Assembly (NCBI GenBank): GCA_002887195.1
Contig: PJAB01001828.1
Coordinates: 1-11,988, forward strand
Direction of reading: 5' to 3'
DNA length: 11,988 nucleotides
From: Chrysochromulina parva
Taxonomy: Eukaryota; Haptophyta; Prymnesiales; Chrysochromulinaceae
The translations under genes were made by a program, and so were the position numbers. The notes below the pieces were generated by a model that was not told the DNA's origin, made no database searches, and saw only the letters and a list, made by a program, of their open reading frames with translations. Shown in pieces: positions 1 through 8,180 of the stretch; positions within the stretch are counted from its first letter, which is position 1, and each line of letters opens with the position of its first letter.

Positions 1-920
1 GATGGTGGCGGCGGCGATGGTGGCGGTGGCGGTCGCGGAGGTGGTGGCGGTCGCGGAGGTGGTGGCGGCGGCGAGGGAGAGGGGATGCGGTTTGTGACTC
101 GACGGCGGCGCGGCTTGCCACAGCCGCAAAAGCCGAGGGCGGCGGCGGTGGCGGCGGCGGCGGCGCCGACGCCGGCGGAGCAATCGTTGCAGTCGGTGCC
201 CATACCGCAATAACTATATTCGGCTCCTGGCCCGCCGTCGTCGCATGAATCATCTCCTGGATAATAGCACGCATTGGTGCAGACGTCCCGAGGGGGGCAT
301 GTGCCGCATGAGAGCGGGCAGTTGGCCCACGCCTCGGGATAGTCACAGCACTCACTGGGGTCTGTTGTGCAAAAGCTGCACGGAACATATCCATCAGCAG
401 TGCCATCAGTCCAGAACAAGCCGCTGCTCACCCGATCCAAGCAGGGGGGGGGCGGCGGCGGAGAGTGGGTGTGACGCGGCGTGTGTGGATGGTGGCTGTG
501 AGTGTGCGGGTGATGCGGATGGTGGGTGTGCGGCGAGTGCGGATGGTGCGGATGGTGGCTGTGAGTGTGCGGGTGATGCGGATGGTGGGTGTGCGGCGAG
601 TGCGGATGGTGCCCGTGCGGCAAGTGGGCGTGCGGCGAGTGGGGATGGTGCGGATGGTGCACGTGCGGCAAGTGGGCGTGCGGCGAGTGCGGATGGTGTG
701 GATGGTGCGGATGGTGGGGATGGTGCGGATGGTGCACGTGCGGCAAGTGGGCGTGCGGCGAGTGCGGATGGTGGCCGTGCCATCCCCCGCCGCAGCAGGA
801 TATGCACGACCATCCGCTGTTGGCATTCCCACAGCGACACTGCGACAAGCACGGGCCGCATTCGCAGCTTTGACATGTCGCTGTAACCAACGAGCAAAGA
901 ATGAGAAAGAGGGTGAGCAT
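1..920 (-). CDS. Secreted Cys-rich, His/Pro-rich protein with ShKT-like and CDDGGPGAEY Cys modules (C-terminus cut by window edge)
   Basis: The frame starts at ATG 920-918 and is open to base 1, giving at least 306 residues; an in-frame TAA lies just upstream (about 931-933). Residues 1-14 (MLTLFLILCSLVTA) look like a signal peptide. Residues 16-47 are Cys-rich. Residues 48-153 are built of HHP, HSPHAHLPH and HTHS units and contain about 56 His. A Pro stretch ending in Cys160 leads to Cys pairs at 181-208, with WANCPLSCGTC at 198-208 like the end of an ShKT domain. Residues 214-247 follow the pattern C-x3-C-x7-CDDGGPGAEYSYC-x5-C-x2-C, a Cys module I associate with algal and protist extracellular proteins. 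An Ala-rich run, CGCG, RRRR and a Pro/Arg tail of hydroxyproline-rich type follow. Composition fits export, and the His domain fits metal binding; both are inferences. Two other minus frames are also open here, but only this one has a leader and ordered Cys modules. Function unknown. Confidence 0.78.
   Translation of the reverse strand, partial: MLTLFLILCSLVTATCQSCECGPCLSQCRCGNANSGWSCISCCGGGWHGHHPHSPHAHLPHVHHPHHPHHPHHPHHPHSPHAHLPHVHHPHHPHSPHAHLPHGHHPHSPHTHHPHHPHTHSHHPHHPHSPHTHHPHHPHTHSHHPHTPRHTHSPPPPPPCLDRVSSGLFWTDGTADGYVPCSFCTTDPSECCDYPEAWANCPLSCGTCPPRDVCTNACYYPGDDSCDDGGPGAEYSYCGMGTDCNDCSAGVGAAAAATAAALGFCGCGKPRRRRVTNRIPSPSPPPPPPRPPPPPRPPPPPSPPPP
487..780. repeat. Tandem repeats coding the His/Pro domain
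   Basis: Two perfect 63-bp tandem copies lie at 487-549 and 550-612. A second unit, beginning CGTGCGGCAAGTGGGCGTGC, occurs at 614, 662 and 737, separated by 9-bp GGATGGTGC-type units. All unit lengths seen (63, 48, 75, 9) are multiples of 3, so expansion keeps the minus-strand His/Pro frame. Confidence 0.85.
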
Positions 921-2082
921 GTGCTGGTATTCTTACGACTGTTGGCCGTGCAGCTGGTGATGCCCAACGGAGACAACGCGCGCGCCTTCCCACGGTCGAG
1001 CGCGAAAACTTCCGAGCCGACCCGCTCTTTCGAGGCGACCTCGCCCTCACGTTTTCCCTCACGCTCGGCGTGTGAGCCTACTAGGGCCCCCTATTCACAA
1101 TGAAAAAGGATGGGCTGTTTGCCAGTGGTTTTGACTATTGTCTGTGAAAATGGGTGAACTTCCCCGTTTTTCACATAAACCACAAGCTTGCGGATTGGTG
1201 CAAGGATTGGTGATGCTCGCTTGCTACAAATCTACACGGTTCGTCTTTCAATCAGTACCTCTACGGTGGGTAAGGAAAGCAGGACCAGATCACGAGATCA
1301 GGACACGACGCTATAATCGAGCACGGAGGACAAGAACACTTCATAACAGACATCTTGCCCCAATTGACATGCCCAGGATGCCAGGAAAGGAAAACACAGA
1401 TCAATTGAGAAGAACAACAATTCTGAGAATTGACAAATGAGAATGAAAAGAAGGTAGCGCTAGCGGGATCTGGGGGCTCGGCCGTCGGGGGTTCCCTTTT
1501 GGGGGGGGGCCTGGCATCGCCTGTCCCGGCGCACCTAGAGGCCGGGGCGACTCTGTACTGCGCGCCGCGCGCGCACCATCGCTGGTTGCACCCAATGCCC
1601 CCTTCTTTTCAGCACTTTCCTCTCGATCGGTGCCGTTGGTGCGTGTCTGGCCGAGAGGCCCTTGAACGGCGGGCTCCGTAAGCGCTCCGTGCACCAGCGT
1701 TTCCCGAGACACTCATCTTGATCCATGTCTTGATCGGACGTGGACCGACAAGGGGATTCCATCCTGTCAGCATTCCATGTGTGGTATTAATCCTGGGACT
1801 TCTCTGAAAAGAACAGCAACGCTCACCGACAGCGACACCTAGCTCACCCACCTCGCAAGCTCGCATGACCCTCCGCACCCGACCCACCTTAGACGCGACC
1901 ACGTACCTTCAAATTCCCCCACCGTTACCCCACCGTACCAGGGGTCCCTTCAGCACTGTCGGGTAGGAAGCTTAAACGTACAGATCTGGGATATGGAACT
2001 GAGTGTAAGCTCTCTCGAAATGGCACTTGTGACAAACGCTCGCGGCGCGCCGTACTACGGTACACACTGCCGGGGCGACTTC
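921..2082. other. Intergenic region without a convincing gene
   Basis: The stretch lies between two minus-strand genes: 5' of the Cys/His gene and 3' of the ankyrin gene. About 1080-1450 is visibly richer in A and T than the surrounding DNA. Short open frames exist on both strands but show no recognisable domain, leader or biased composition. The part next to 920 should hold the 5' UTR and promoter of the Cys/His gene; no TATA box or other core element stands out. I see no tRNA or rRNA. Confidence 0.5.
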
Positions 2083-3141
2083 TCAGAGCTCATCCCCATG
2101 CTGCTCAGGCGCCATATGGAATGCGTGGAGTATCCTCTTCCTCATCCGTGCCCGCCTCTCCTCCGCCCGCTCCGGTCGCAACAACGTCGACCCTCTCGGA
2201 GACTCCTCATCCGAGCCTACGGGTTCCAAGGGTGGGATGCCACTGGCCTCGCTGTCAATGTCGGCGCCCTCCTCGACGAGGGCGACGACGCACTCAAAGC
2301 ACTTGTAGCGCACCGCGAGCTGCAGCGCCGTGGCACCGTTGGAGGTGCCTTCGCCGTGGTGCGCCCGCATCTCGAGCTTCGCCCCCGCCCTGGCCAGCAC
2401 GCGTATGATGGCGGGCTGCTCCTTGATGACGGCCAGGTGCAGCGGCGTGTAGCCGGTGAAGTCCTGCGCATTCAAGTCTGCGCCGACGGCCGACAGCGCG
2501 CGAACTGCGGATTGCTCGCCAGCATTCACCGCCAGGTGCAACGCTGTGTGCACGGGGCCTATGATGGCCTGGAGGTCCGCACCCGCCTGTGCCAAGGTCT
2601 TGATCGCGGTGGCAGATCTCATCTGCGCCGCCAGGTGCAACGGAGTGGCCCCATTGATGTCGCGTTGTTCGAGGGCATACCCGTAGCGACAGAGGCAGGC
2701 GATCTTCTCAGCTCGGTGAGCGTCGTCCTTGTCCGATTGAACGGCGAGATGCAGTGGCGTCCGTCCGAACTTGTCACCACTGAGCAGGCTTACCGGCAAG
2801 GAAGCGCTCCCTGGCACGGCGACCTCCTCGGCAGAGAGGGTGGTCGCATAGCTCAGGAACCCTTCCAAGACGGCGGGCATGCCAGCGAGTGCGGCGTGAT
2901 GGACAGGCGTTCGGCCGTCGCTGTCCTTGGATTCGAGCTGCTCCTTCAACTCGTGCGCCATGCGTTGCGCGCCCGCCATCATCTCGAGTCGTCTCTCGGC
3001 GTTCATCGGCACATCGGAGGTGTCGATCGACCGCGCGAGATCGCGAAGCGACCGTGGCTCTAGACCGTCCTCGTCGACCAGCGACGAGAGACCGGCTGCG
3101 ATCGTCGCGAGGACTGCGGCGAAGAGCGAGTAAGGAAACAT
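2083..3141 (-). CDS. Ankyrin-repeat protein with N-terminal leader and C-terminal GDEL
   Basis: A 352-residue frame opens at ATG 3141-3139, with no intron needed. Residues 1-22 (MFPYSLFAAVLATIAAGLSS and on) form a hydrophobic stretch that could be a signal peptide or membrane anchor. Six ankyrin-type repeats start near residues 73, 123, 161, 194, 227 and 267, each with a TPLHLA-like core: RTPVHHAA, RTPLHLAV, ATPLHLAA, TALHLAVN, YTPLHLAV, ATALQLAV. The repeat at 123 has a longer loop than usual. Residues 310-345 are charged and basic. The last four residues are GDEL, close to the HDEL/KDEL ER-retention signal. Ankyrin repeats bind other proteins; the partner is unknown. The gene diverges from HADHA, with 163 bp between start codons. 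An overlapping shorter minus frame from 3172 lacks repeats and is a shadow. ER location is inference. Confidence 0.82.
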   Translation of the reverse strand: MFPYSLFAAVLATIAAGLSSLVDEDGLEPRSLRDLARSIDTSDVPMNAERRLEMMAGAQRMAHELKEQLESKDSDGRTPVHHAALAGMPAVLEGFLSYATTLSAEEVAVPGSASLPVSLLSGDKFGRTPLHLAVQSDKDDAHRAEKIACLCRYGYALEQRDINGATPLHLAAQMRSATAIKTLAQAGADLQAIIGPVHTALHLAVNAGEQSAVRALSAVGADLNAQDFTGYTPLHLAVIKEQPAIIRVLARAGAKLEMRAHHGEGTSNGATALQLAVRYKCFECVVALVEEGADIDSEASGIPPLEPVGSDEESPRGSTLLRPERAEERRARMRKRILHAFHMAPEQHGDEL

Positions 3142-3304
3142 GCCGCCAGGAACCGGTAAACTTCGTGTCCATAGGACAACTCGTGCTGTGGTGGTGGTGG
3201 CTGTATTGGTAGTTTTTTCGCCTTTTTCACACCTGGTTCACACTTCTGAATTGCGGACTCCTCGGGGTACTTTGTGCCTTGATTGCATCAGCGCGTAGGC
3301 TTTC
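3142..3304. promoter_or_regulatory. Short divergent promoter / 5' UTR region between the ankyrin gene and HADHA
   Basis: Only 163 bp separate two start codons facing away from each other, so both promoters and both 5' UTRs must fit here or overlap neighbouring sequence. It holds a GGTGGTGGTGG run near 3190 and a T-rich patch (TTTTTTCGCCTTTTT) near 3211. A single TGATTGCATC at 3280-3289 matches the intron repeat unit and is followed by CAG and later TAG, so a 5' UTR intron ending just before the HADHA ATG is possible but unproven. Confidence 0.5.
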
Positions 3305-6300
3305 ATGCTCGGCCTTCGTCGCGGGGCCTCCGCCCTGGTGCTCCAGCACGTCCGCAACAAGCACGTGACGGTGAGTGGCCCACCCTCTCGTCGCATCGTC
3401 GCACGCTCCGAGCGGCGTGCGTGCGCGCGAAGCCGCCCTGCTCCCTGTCCGTGGCCCGTCGCGGCGGAGCGGGAGACCAACGCCTTGCCGCCTTCTCTCC
3501 CGCAGGTGAATGTGACTTCCAAGGGAGTGGCCGTGGTCAAGATGGACGTGATCGGCGCCAAGCAGAACACGCTCAGCGAGGAGTTCAATGTCGACATCGA
3601 GGCGATGATCAAGAAGATGGAGGCGGACAGCTCCGTCAAGGCTGTCGTCGTCATGTCGGGCAAGCCGGGCTCGTGGATCGCGGGCGCGGACATCAAGATG
3701 ATCGAGGCGTGCGAGTCGGTGGAGGAGGCGGTGGGCAAGTCGGCGCAGGGCCAGAAGATCATGGATCAGGTCGCGGCCATGCAGAAGAAGAAGCCGTGGA
3801 TCGCGGCGATCGACGGCGCGTGCCTGGGCGGCGGCCTTGAGACGGCCATGGCGATGTCGATGCGCATCGCGACGTCGTCGTCGAAGACGCAGCTGGGCGT
3901 GCCCGAGGTGATGCTCGGCCTGCTGCCGGGCGCGGGCGGCACCCAGCGCCTGCCCAAGATCGTCGGCGCCGCCAATGCGCTCGACCTGATGCTCACGGGC
4001 AAGATGCTCAAGGCAGAGAAGGCAAAGAAGATGGGCCTCGTCGACCTCGTGGTCGACCCGTCGGCGCTGGAGCGGACGGCGATCGCGGTGGCGGAGGAGA
4101 TGATCGCCGGCACGTACAAGCCGAAGAAGCGCACGCTCGGCTGGATGGACTGGTTCCTCGAGCAGACGAGCGTCGGGCGCAATCTGATGTTCAAACAGGT
4201 GCGTGCTCGCTGGGACGACGCTGCCTCTGATTGCATCTGATTGCATCTGATTACCGTTGATTGCATGCAGGTGCGCGCTCGATGGGACGCCGCCGCCTCT
4301 GATTGCAACTAGTTGCATCTGATTGCATCTGATTGCATCTGATTGCATCTGATGTTCAAACAGGCGACAGAGAAGGTCCAGAAGCAGACCAAGGGCAAGT
4401 ACCCGGCGCCGCTTGCGATCCTCGAGTGCGCGAAGACGGGGCTGGCCGAGGGCCACGAGGCCGGCTCCAAGAAGGAGGCGCAGCTCTTCGGCGAGCTCTC
4501 GCAGACGACGGAGAGCGGCGCCCTCCGCGGCCTCTTCTATGGGCAGGTGAGATGGCCTCTGATTCCCTCTGATGGCCTCTGATGGCGTCCGATGGCCTCT
4601 TCTATGGGCAGGTGAGATGGCCTCTGATTGCCTCTGATTGCCTCTGATGGCGCTCCGCGGCCTCTTCTATGGGCAGGTGAGATTGCCTCTGATTGCCTCT
4701 GATTGCCTCTGATGGCGCTCCGCGGCCTCTTCTATGGGCAGGTGAGATTGCCTCTGATTGCCTCTGATTGCCTCTGATGGCGTCCGATGGCCTTGATGGC
4801 GTCTGATGGCCTCTGATGACGGCTGATGACGGCTGATGGCGGCTGTTGACGGCTGATCGCGGCTGATCGCGCTCCGCGGCCTCTCCTGTGTCCAGACCGA
4901 GTGCAAGAAGAACAAGTACGGCAAGCCGGCGGTGTCGGTCGAGACGATTGGCATCCTTGGAGCTGGCCTGATGGGAGCGGGCATCGCGCAGGCGTCGGCG
5001 AGCAAGGGGTTCCGTGTGCTGCTCAAGGACCGCGATGACGTGGGCCTGGGTAAGGGTGAGGCGTACATCAAGGTGAGAGAGCTGATGACCTCGGATGACC
5101 TCTGATGACCTCTGATGACCTCTGATGACCTCTGATGACCTCTGATGACCTCTGATTGCCGCTGATGACGTCCCTCATCAAGGTGAGAGAGCTCTCGAGC
5201 TGATGACCTCGGATGACCTCTGATGACCTCTGAGTGCCTCTGATGACCTCTGATTGCAATCAGAGCTGATGACCTCGGATGACCTCGGATGGACCTCTGA
5301 TGACCTCTGATGGCCTTTGATGACCACTGGGTGCCTGCCCCTGATTGCCCCTGATTGCCCCGGCTTGTCGCCCATTGCCGTCGATGTGGCCACTGCTTGC
5401 AGGGCAACCTGGGCAAGAAGCTCCAGAAGAAGAAGATGACGATGTTCGACCACGACTCGACCCTCGCGCGGGTGGTCGGGTTGACGGACTCGATCCCCTC
5501 GTGGACACGTCACTACGGCCAGGCGGACCTTGTCATCGAGGCCGTGCCCGAGGTGAGGGCTAGCGCTGATGACCTCTGATGACCTCTGATGACCTCTGAT
5601 GACCTCTGATGACCTATGATGACCCCTGATGACCCCTGATGACCTCTGATGACCTCTGATGACCTCTGATGACCCCTGATGACCCCTGATGACCTCTGAT
5701 GACCTCTGATGAGGGGCAGCGACTCCTCCTGCCTGCCTGCAAGTGCTCACTACGGCGCCTCGCCTCTCCCCTCTCTCAGGTGCTCTCGCTCAAGCACAAG
5801 GTGGTCGCGCAGATGGAGGAGATCGTGCCCAAGCACTGCATCATTGCGACGAACACGTCGACGCTCCCCATCGCCCACATCGCGCAGCACGCGAAGCGCC
5901 CTGAGAACATTGTGGGCATGCACTACTTCTCGCCGGCGGAGGTGATGCAGCTGCTCGAGCTGATGACCTCTGATGACCTCTGATGACCTCTGATGACCTC
6001 TGATGACCTCTGATTGCCTCTCTCATCAGGTGATGCAACTGCTCGAGGTCATCCCTCACGCGAAGACGTCGGAAGCCGTGTGCGCCGCCGCCGTCGACGT
6101 TGGCATCCGACAAGGCAAGACGGTCATCTCCGTCAAGGACGTGCCCGGTGCGGATGCTTCTTCTCATGCATGCATACTTGCCACCCTAATTGCTCCCTAA
6201 TTGCCTTCCTAACTGCCTAGCTAATTGCCACTCTGATTGCCACCCTAATTGCCACCCTAATCGCCACCCTCATCGCCACCCTCATTGCCTCCCTAATTGC

Positions 6301-7267
6301 CTTTCTCATTGCCTCCCTACTTGATTGCCTCCCTCATCAGGCTTCTACGTCAACCGTTGCATTGGGCCGATGTCGACCGAGGCCCTCGCTGTCGTGCAGC
6401 AGGGCTGCGACCCCATCAAGCTCAATCAGGCCATGCTCGACTTCGGGTACCCTGTCGGTCCAATCACGCTGCTTGACGAGGTGGGCATCGACGTGACGAC
6501 CCACGTGGTCAACCACCTGATTGCCTCTGATGACGCCACTCATGGCCGCTGATGACGCCGCTCATTGCACAGGTGGGCATCGACGTGACGACCCACGTGG
6601 TCAACAACCTCATCGGCGACCCCGCGAAAGGGTACCTCGGCGTGCGCATGGAGGGCGCGGACCTCAAGATCATGGACGACTTCGTGGCGGCTGGCCTACT
6701 GGGCAAGAAGACGGGCAAGGGCTTCTTCGACCACTCGGACAAGAAGGCCAAGGTGATTGCCCCTGATTGCCCCTGATTGCCCCCCTGATTGCATCCGATG
6801 TGCGATGGCATCCTCCGATGGGATGATCTCCGATGGCATCCTCCGATGATCTCATCGCCTCTGAGTGCATCTCCTCGGATTGCCCCCCTCATCAGGTGAA
6901 GGCGATCCACCCCGAGGCGGCGAAGCTCATCAAAAAGTACCAGCACCCGACCAAGCGCATCGACCCGGCGACGCCGATTGAGGCCATCGTGGAGCGCGTC
7001 GTGCTGCGCTTCGTCATCGAGGCCATCCACTGCCTGCAGGATGGCATCATCGCCTCGGCGCGCGACGGCGACATCGGCGCCGTCTTCGGCGTCGGCTTCC
7101 CGCCCTTCCGCGGCGGCCCCTTCATGTGGCTCGACACGGTCGGCCCGAAGGTGATCGTCGAGAAGCTCAAGAAGCTCGAGGCGGAGCATGGCCCCCAGTT
7201 CGCTCCTCCCAAACTTCTTTTGGACAAGGCGGCCAAAGGCGAGCTCTTCCACAACGCCAAGCCCTAA
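3305..7267 (+). CDS. HADHA: Trifunctional enzyme alpha subunit, mitochondrial (enoyl-CoA hydratase / 3-hydroxyacyl-CoA dehydrogenase), 10 exons
   Basis: It catalyses hydration of 2-enoyl-CoA and NAD-dependent oxidation of 3-hydroxyacyl-CoA in mitochondrial beta-oxidation, normally in complex with the beta-subunit thiolase (not in this window). Exons: 3305-3370, 3506-4198, 4364-4546, 4896-5072, 5403-5552, 5780-5941, 6030-6147, 6341-6480, 6573-6752, 6896-7267; joined they give 746 residues, close to animal HADHA. Residues 1-22 are basic and hydrophobic, like a mitochondrial presequence. The crotonase domain has IAGADIKM (80-87), GACLGGGLE (126-134) and [16 protein letters not shown]; Glu134 and Glu156 match the catalytic pair. 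The dehydrogenase domain has GAGLMG (336-341), ATNTSTLP (446-453) and HYFSP with His471, and Glu483 sits 12 residues on, as in the His-Glu dyad. [19 protein letters not shown] (681-699) is typical of the C-terminal domain. There is no C-terminal peroxisomal SRL-type signal, and the match runs the full length, so FadB/FadJ-like bacterial or plant peroxisomal MFP identity is less likely. All introns are GT..CAG. Confidence 0.95.
3371..3505 (+). other. HADHA intron 1
   Basis: It runs from GTGAGT to TCTCCCGCAG, phase 0, 135 nt. Because the length is a multiple of 3 and it lacks in-frame stops, unspliced reading stays open. Removing it joins the presequence directly to the crotonase domain. It has no 10-bp repeat array, unlike most other introns here. 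Confidence 0.85.
4199..4363 (+). repeat. HADHA intron 2: exon-copy boundaries and TGATTGCATC array
   Basis: It is 165 nt, phase 0. The 17 nt ending exon 2 (4182-4198, ATCTGATGTTCAAACAG) are repeated perfectly as the intron's last 17 nt (4347-4363), an offset equal to the intron length. A 40-nt donor segment (4196-4235) is copied at 4268-4307 with 4 mismatches, giving an internal CAG/GTGCGC. TGATTGCATC units fill the rest. Confidence 0.85.
4547..4895 (+). repeat. HADHA intron 3: four donors in an exact 65-bp tandem repeat
   Basis: It is 349 nt, phase 0. The end of exon 3 (CTTCTATGGGCAG) plus the donor GTGAGAT recurs with donor positions 4547, 4612, 4677 and 4742, exactly 65 bp apart. TGATTGCCTC and TGATGGCCTC units lie between them. 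The acceptor region (about 4869-4895, CGCTCCGCGGCCTCTCCTG then TGTCCAG) looks like a diverged fifth copy of the exon end. Confidence 0.88.
5073..5402 (+). repeat. HADHA intron 4: duplicated donor and TGATGACCTC array
   Basis: It is 330 nt, phase 0. CATCAAGGTGAGAGAGCT at the exon-intron border (5066-5083) recurs perfectly at 5176-5193, 110 bp on, each followed by TGATGACCTC units. A further partial copy begins at about 5262. The acceptor is CTGCTTGCAG at 5393-5402. Confidence 0.85.
5553..5779 (+). repeat. HADHA intron 5: long TGATGACCTC array
   Basis: It is 227 nt, phase 0. About fourteen consecutive 10-bp units (TGATGACCTC, some TGATGACCCC or TGATGACCTA) fill about 5567-5712. A pyrimidine-rich stretch then leads to CTCTCTCAG. 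I see no copy of flanking exon sequence in this intron. Confidence 0.85.
5942..6029 (+). repeat. HADHA intron 6: copy of the downstream exon start plus TGATGACCTC array
   Basis: It is 88 nt, phase 0. AGGTGATGCAGCTGCTCGAG (5940-5959) is repeated at 6028-6047 with one mismatch, offset 88 = intron length. The intron therefore opens with a copy of the first codons of exon 7 (VMQLLE), which include catalytic Glu483. TGATGACCTC units fill the remainder. Confidence 0.9.
6148..6340 (+). repeat. HADHA intron 7: CACCCTAATTGC-type array
   Basis: It is 193 nt, phase 1, splitting the Gly codon of VPGFY. Units of about 12 bp, of the form CACCCTAATTGC or CTCCCTAATTGC with some CTCATTGC, run from about 6180 to the CCCTCATCAG acceptor. 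The period and unit differ from the 10-bp arrays elsewhere, but CTAAT replaces CTGAT at the same place. Confidence 0.85.
6481..6572 (+). repeat. HADHA intron 8: 43-nt exon duplication
   Basis: It is 92 nt, phase 0. Bases 6479-6521 and 6571-6613 match at 41 of 43 positions, offset 92 = intron length. The first 35 nt are identical. Both copies would encode [11 protein letters not shown], but HADHA proteins have this once, so one copy must be intronic. Only about 50 nt of other sequence separates the copies. Confidence 0.92.
6753..6895 (+). repeat. HADHA intron 9: 3' end shared with a GH2 intron
   Basis: It is 143 nt, phase 0. It begins with TGATTGCCCC units, then GATGGCATCCTCC units. Its last part (6845-6895, extending to exon base 6899) matches 10556-10610 in the GH2 gene at 54 of 55 positions. 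Confidence 0.88.
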
Positions 7268-8180
7268 ACAGGCAAGTGCGCGAGCTCCTCTCAATCTGGC
7301 AAGCGAGCTCCTCTCAATCTGGAAAGCGAGCTCCGACGCGTGCTCGCTCCGCCTGCGCGAGACAGGGCGCTCGGTACGGCGCTCCGAAGAGGCTGATGAT
7401 GCTCGACACGGCGCGCGTACGGTGTCGTTCGCACGCTGGGCGTGGGGTGATGAGTGACGTGAGGCTCGCGAGCGCGGAGGGGCACGAGAGAGGTCGTGTG
7501 TGCCTAGCCCCTCTCGCGGCGATCGGCGGCCATGTCGCGGCTGTACACAGCTGTAGAACCGCCGAGAGTGAATGGCGAGAGATGGCGCGGGAGTGGGAGG
7601 TGTGGACGTGTGGGTCTTACCGGTCCGTACGGTACCTAACGCCGGCGGGCGAAAAATCGGGTGGCTATAACTCGTGAACTCCCCCGCCCCACGGGCGAGG
7701 GGCGGTTCGGTTCATTGGTCCGCCCATGATCCGTTCTCGGACGTAAGCTCGTTAAGGGATTGAATGTTTAGAATGCCGCGGGAGCTCGCCATGGCCGGAT
7801 GGCGCGAGCCCCCTGGATCTGGCGTCCCCCCCCCGTACGCGGTACGGCACAGCTCCGCGCGACGACCCTCGTACTATTACGGTACGGCCCGGGGTTCGTC
7901 AAGACTACACATCTAAACTCACCTCCCCCCTCGCCCACCCAAAGCTTCGAACCCAGCGACGACGAAACGCAACACCCGCGCGATGCCGATGGCGACAACG
8001 TCAGCGCAGCGACAACGTACGCGCACACTCAGGAGGCAAGGGTGTGAGCGATGACGAGCACGAGCACGAGCAGGTTAGCAGGGCGGTCAACTCGTGCACG
8101 CGCCGGGCGTGCCGCGACTCCCTTGCGGCGCAACACTCACTGCAGGGCAGCATCACCAGTCATAATATCGACCGATCTCA
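7268..8180. other. Intergenic region and 3' UTRs between convergent genes
   Basis: It lies between the 3' ends of HADHA (plus) and the F-box-like gene (minus). Just after the HADHA stop a 23-bp unit (GCGAGCTCCTCTCAATCTGG plus CAA or AAA) is tandemly duplicated at about 7279-7324. GTAC-centred palindromes occur at 7625-7636, 7833-7847 and 7871-7887. An 82-residue plus frame at 7799-8047 begins with ATG but has no recognisable feature, and I do not call it a gene. No polyadenylation signal of AATAAA type is evident. Confidence 0.5.

Noticed and set aside
406..1062. Minus-strand Ala/Pro/Ser-rich and Thr/Arg-rich frames and plus-strand Gly/Ala/Cys-rich frames over the repeats
   Set aside because: They are alternate readings of the His/Pro-coding repeat. 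None has a leader plus ordered Cys modules, and the frame ending at base 1 explains the sequence on both sides of the repeat.
1401..1762. Short minus-strand frames in the 1.4-1.8 kb region
   Set aside because: Low-complexity Pro/Arg/Ala composition typical of GC-rich noncoding DNA, with no motif or leader.
4199..4363. Introns as simple transposon insertions with target-site duplications
   Set aside because: The flanking repeats are 17-43 bp, and in introns 6 and 8 and GH2 introns 2 and 5 they begin at AG/GT and run into the downstream exon, which fits tandem duplication better. Not excluded for the 55-bp shared block.
5553..5712. CRISPR array
   Set aside because: Units are contiguous 10-mers without unique spacers, inside an intron of a eukaryotic gene.
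5553..5779. TGATGA and CTGA in the intron units as box C/D snoRNA motifs
   Set aside because: The motifs overlap every 10 bp, leaving no guide segment between C and D boxes and no terminal stem. A branch-point reading fits better.
3305..7267. Bacterial fadB/fadJ origin or a broken pseudogene of the HADHA locus
   Set aside because: Apparent breaks all fall at GT..CAG introns with consistent phases. Catalytic residues are intact and the spliced length matches mitochondrial HADHA.
7799..8047. 82-residue plus-strand frame as a gene
   Set aside because: It has an ATG but no recognisable domain, and lies between the 3' ends of two genes. Evidence is too weak to call.
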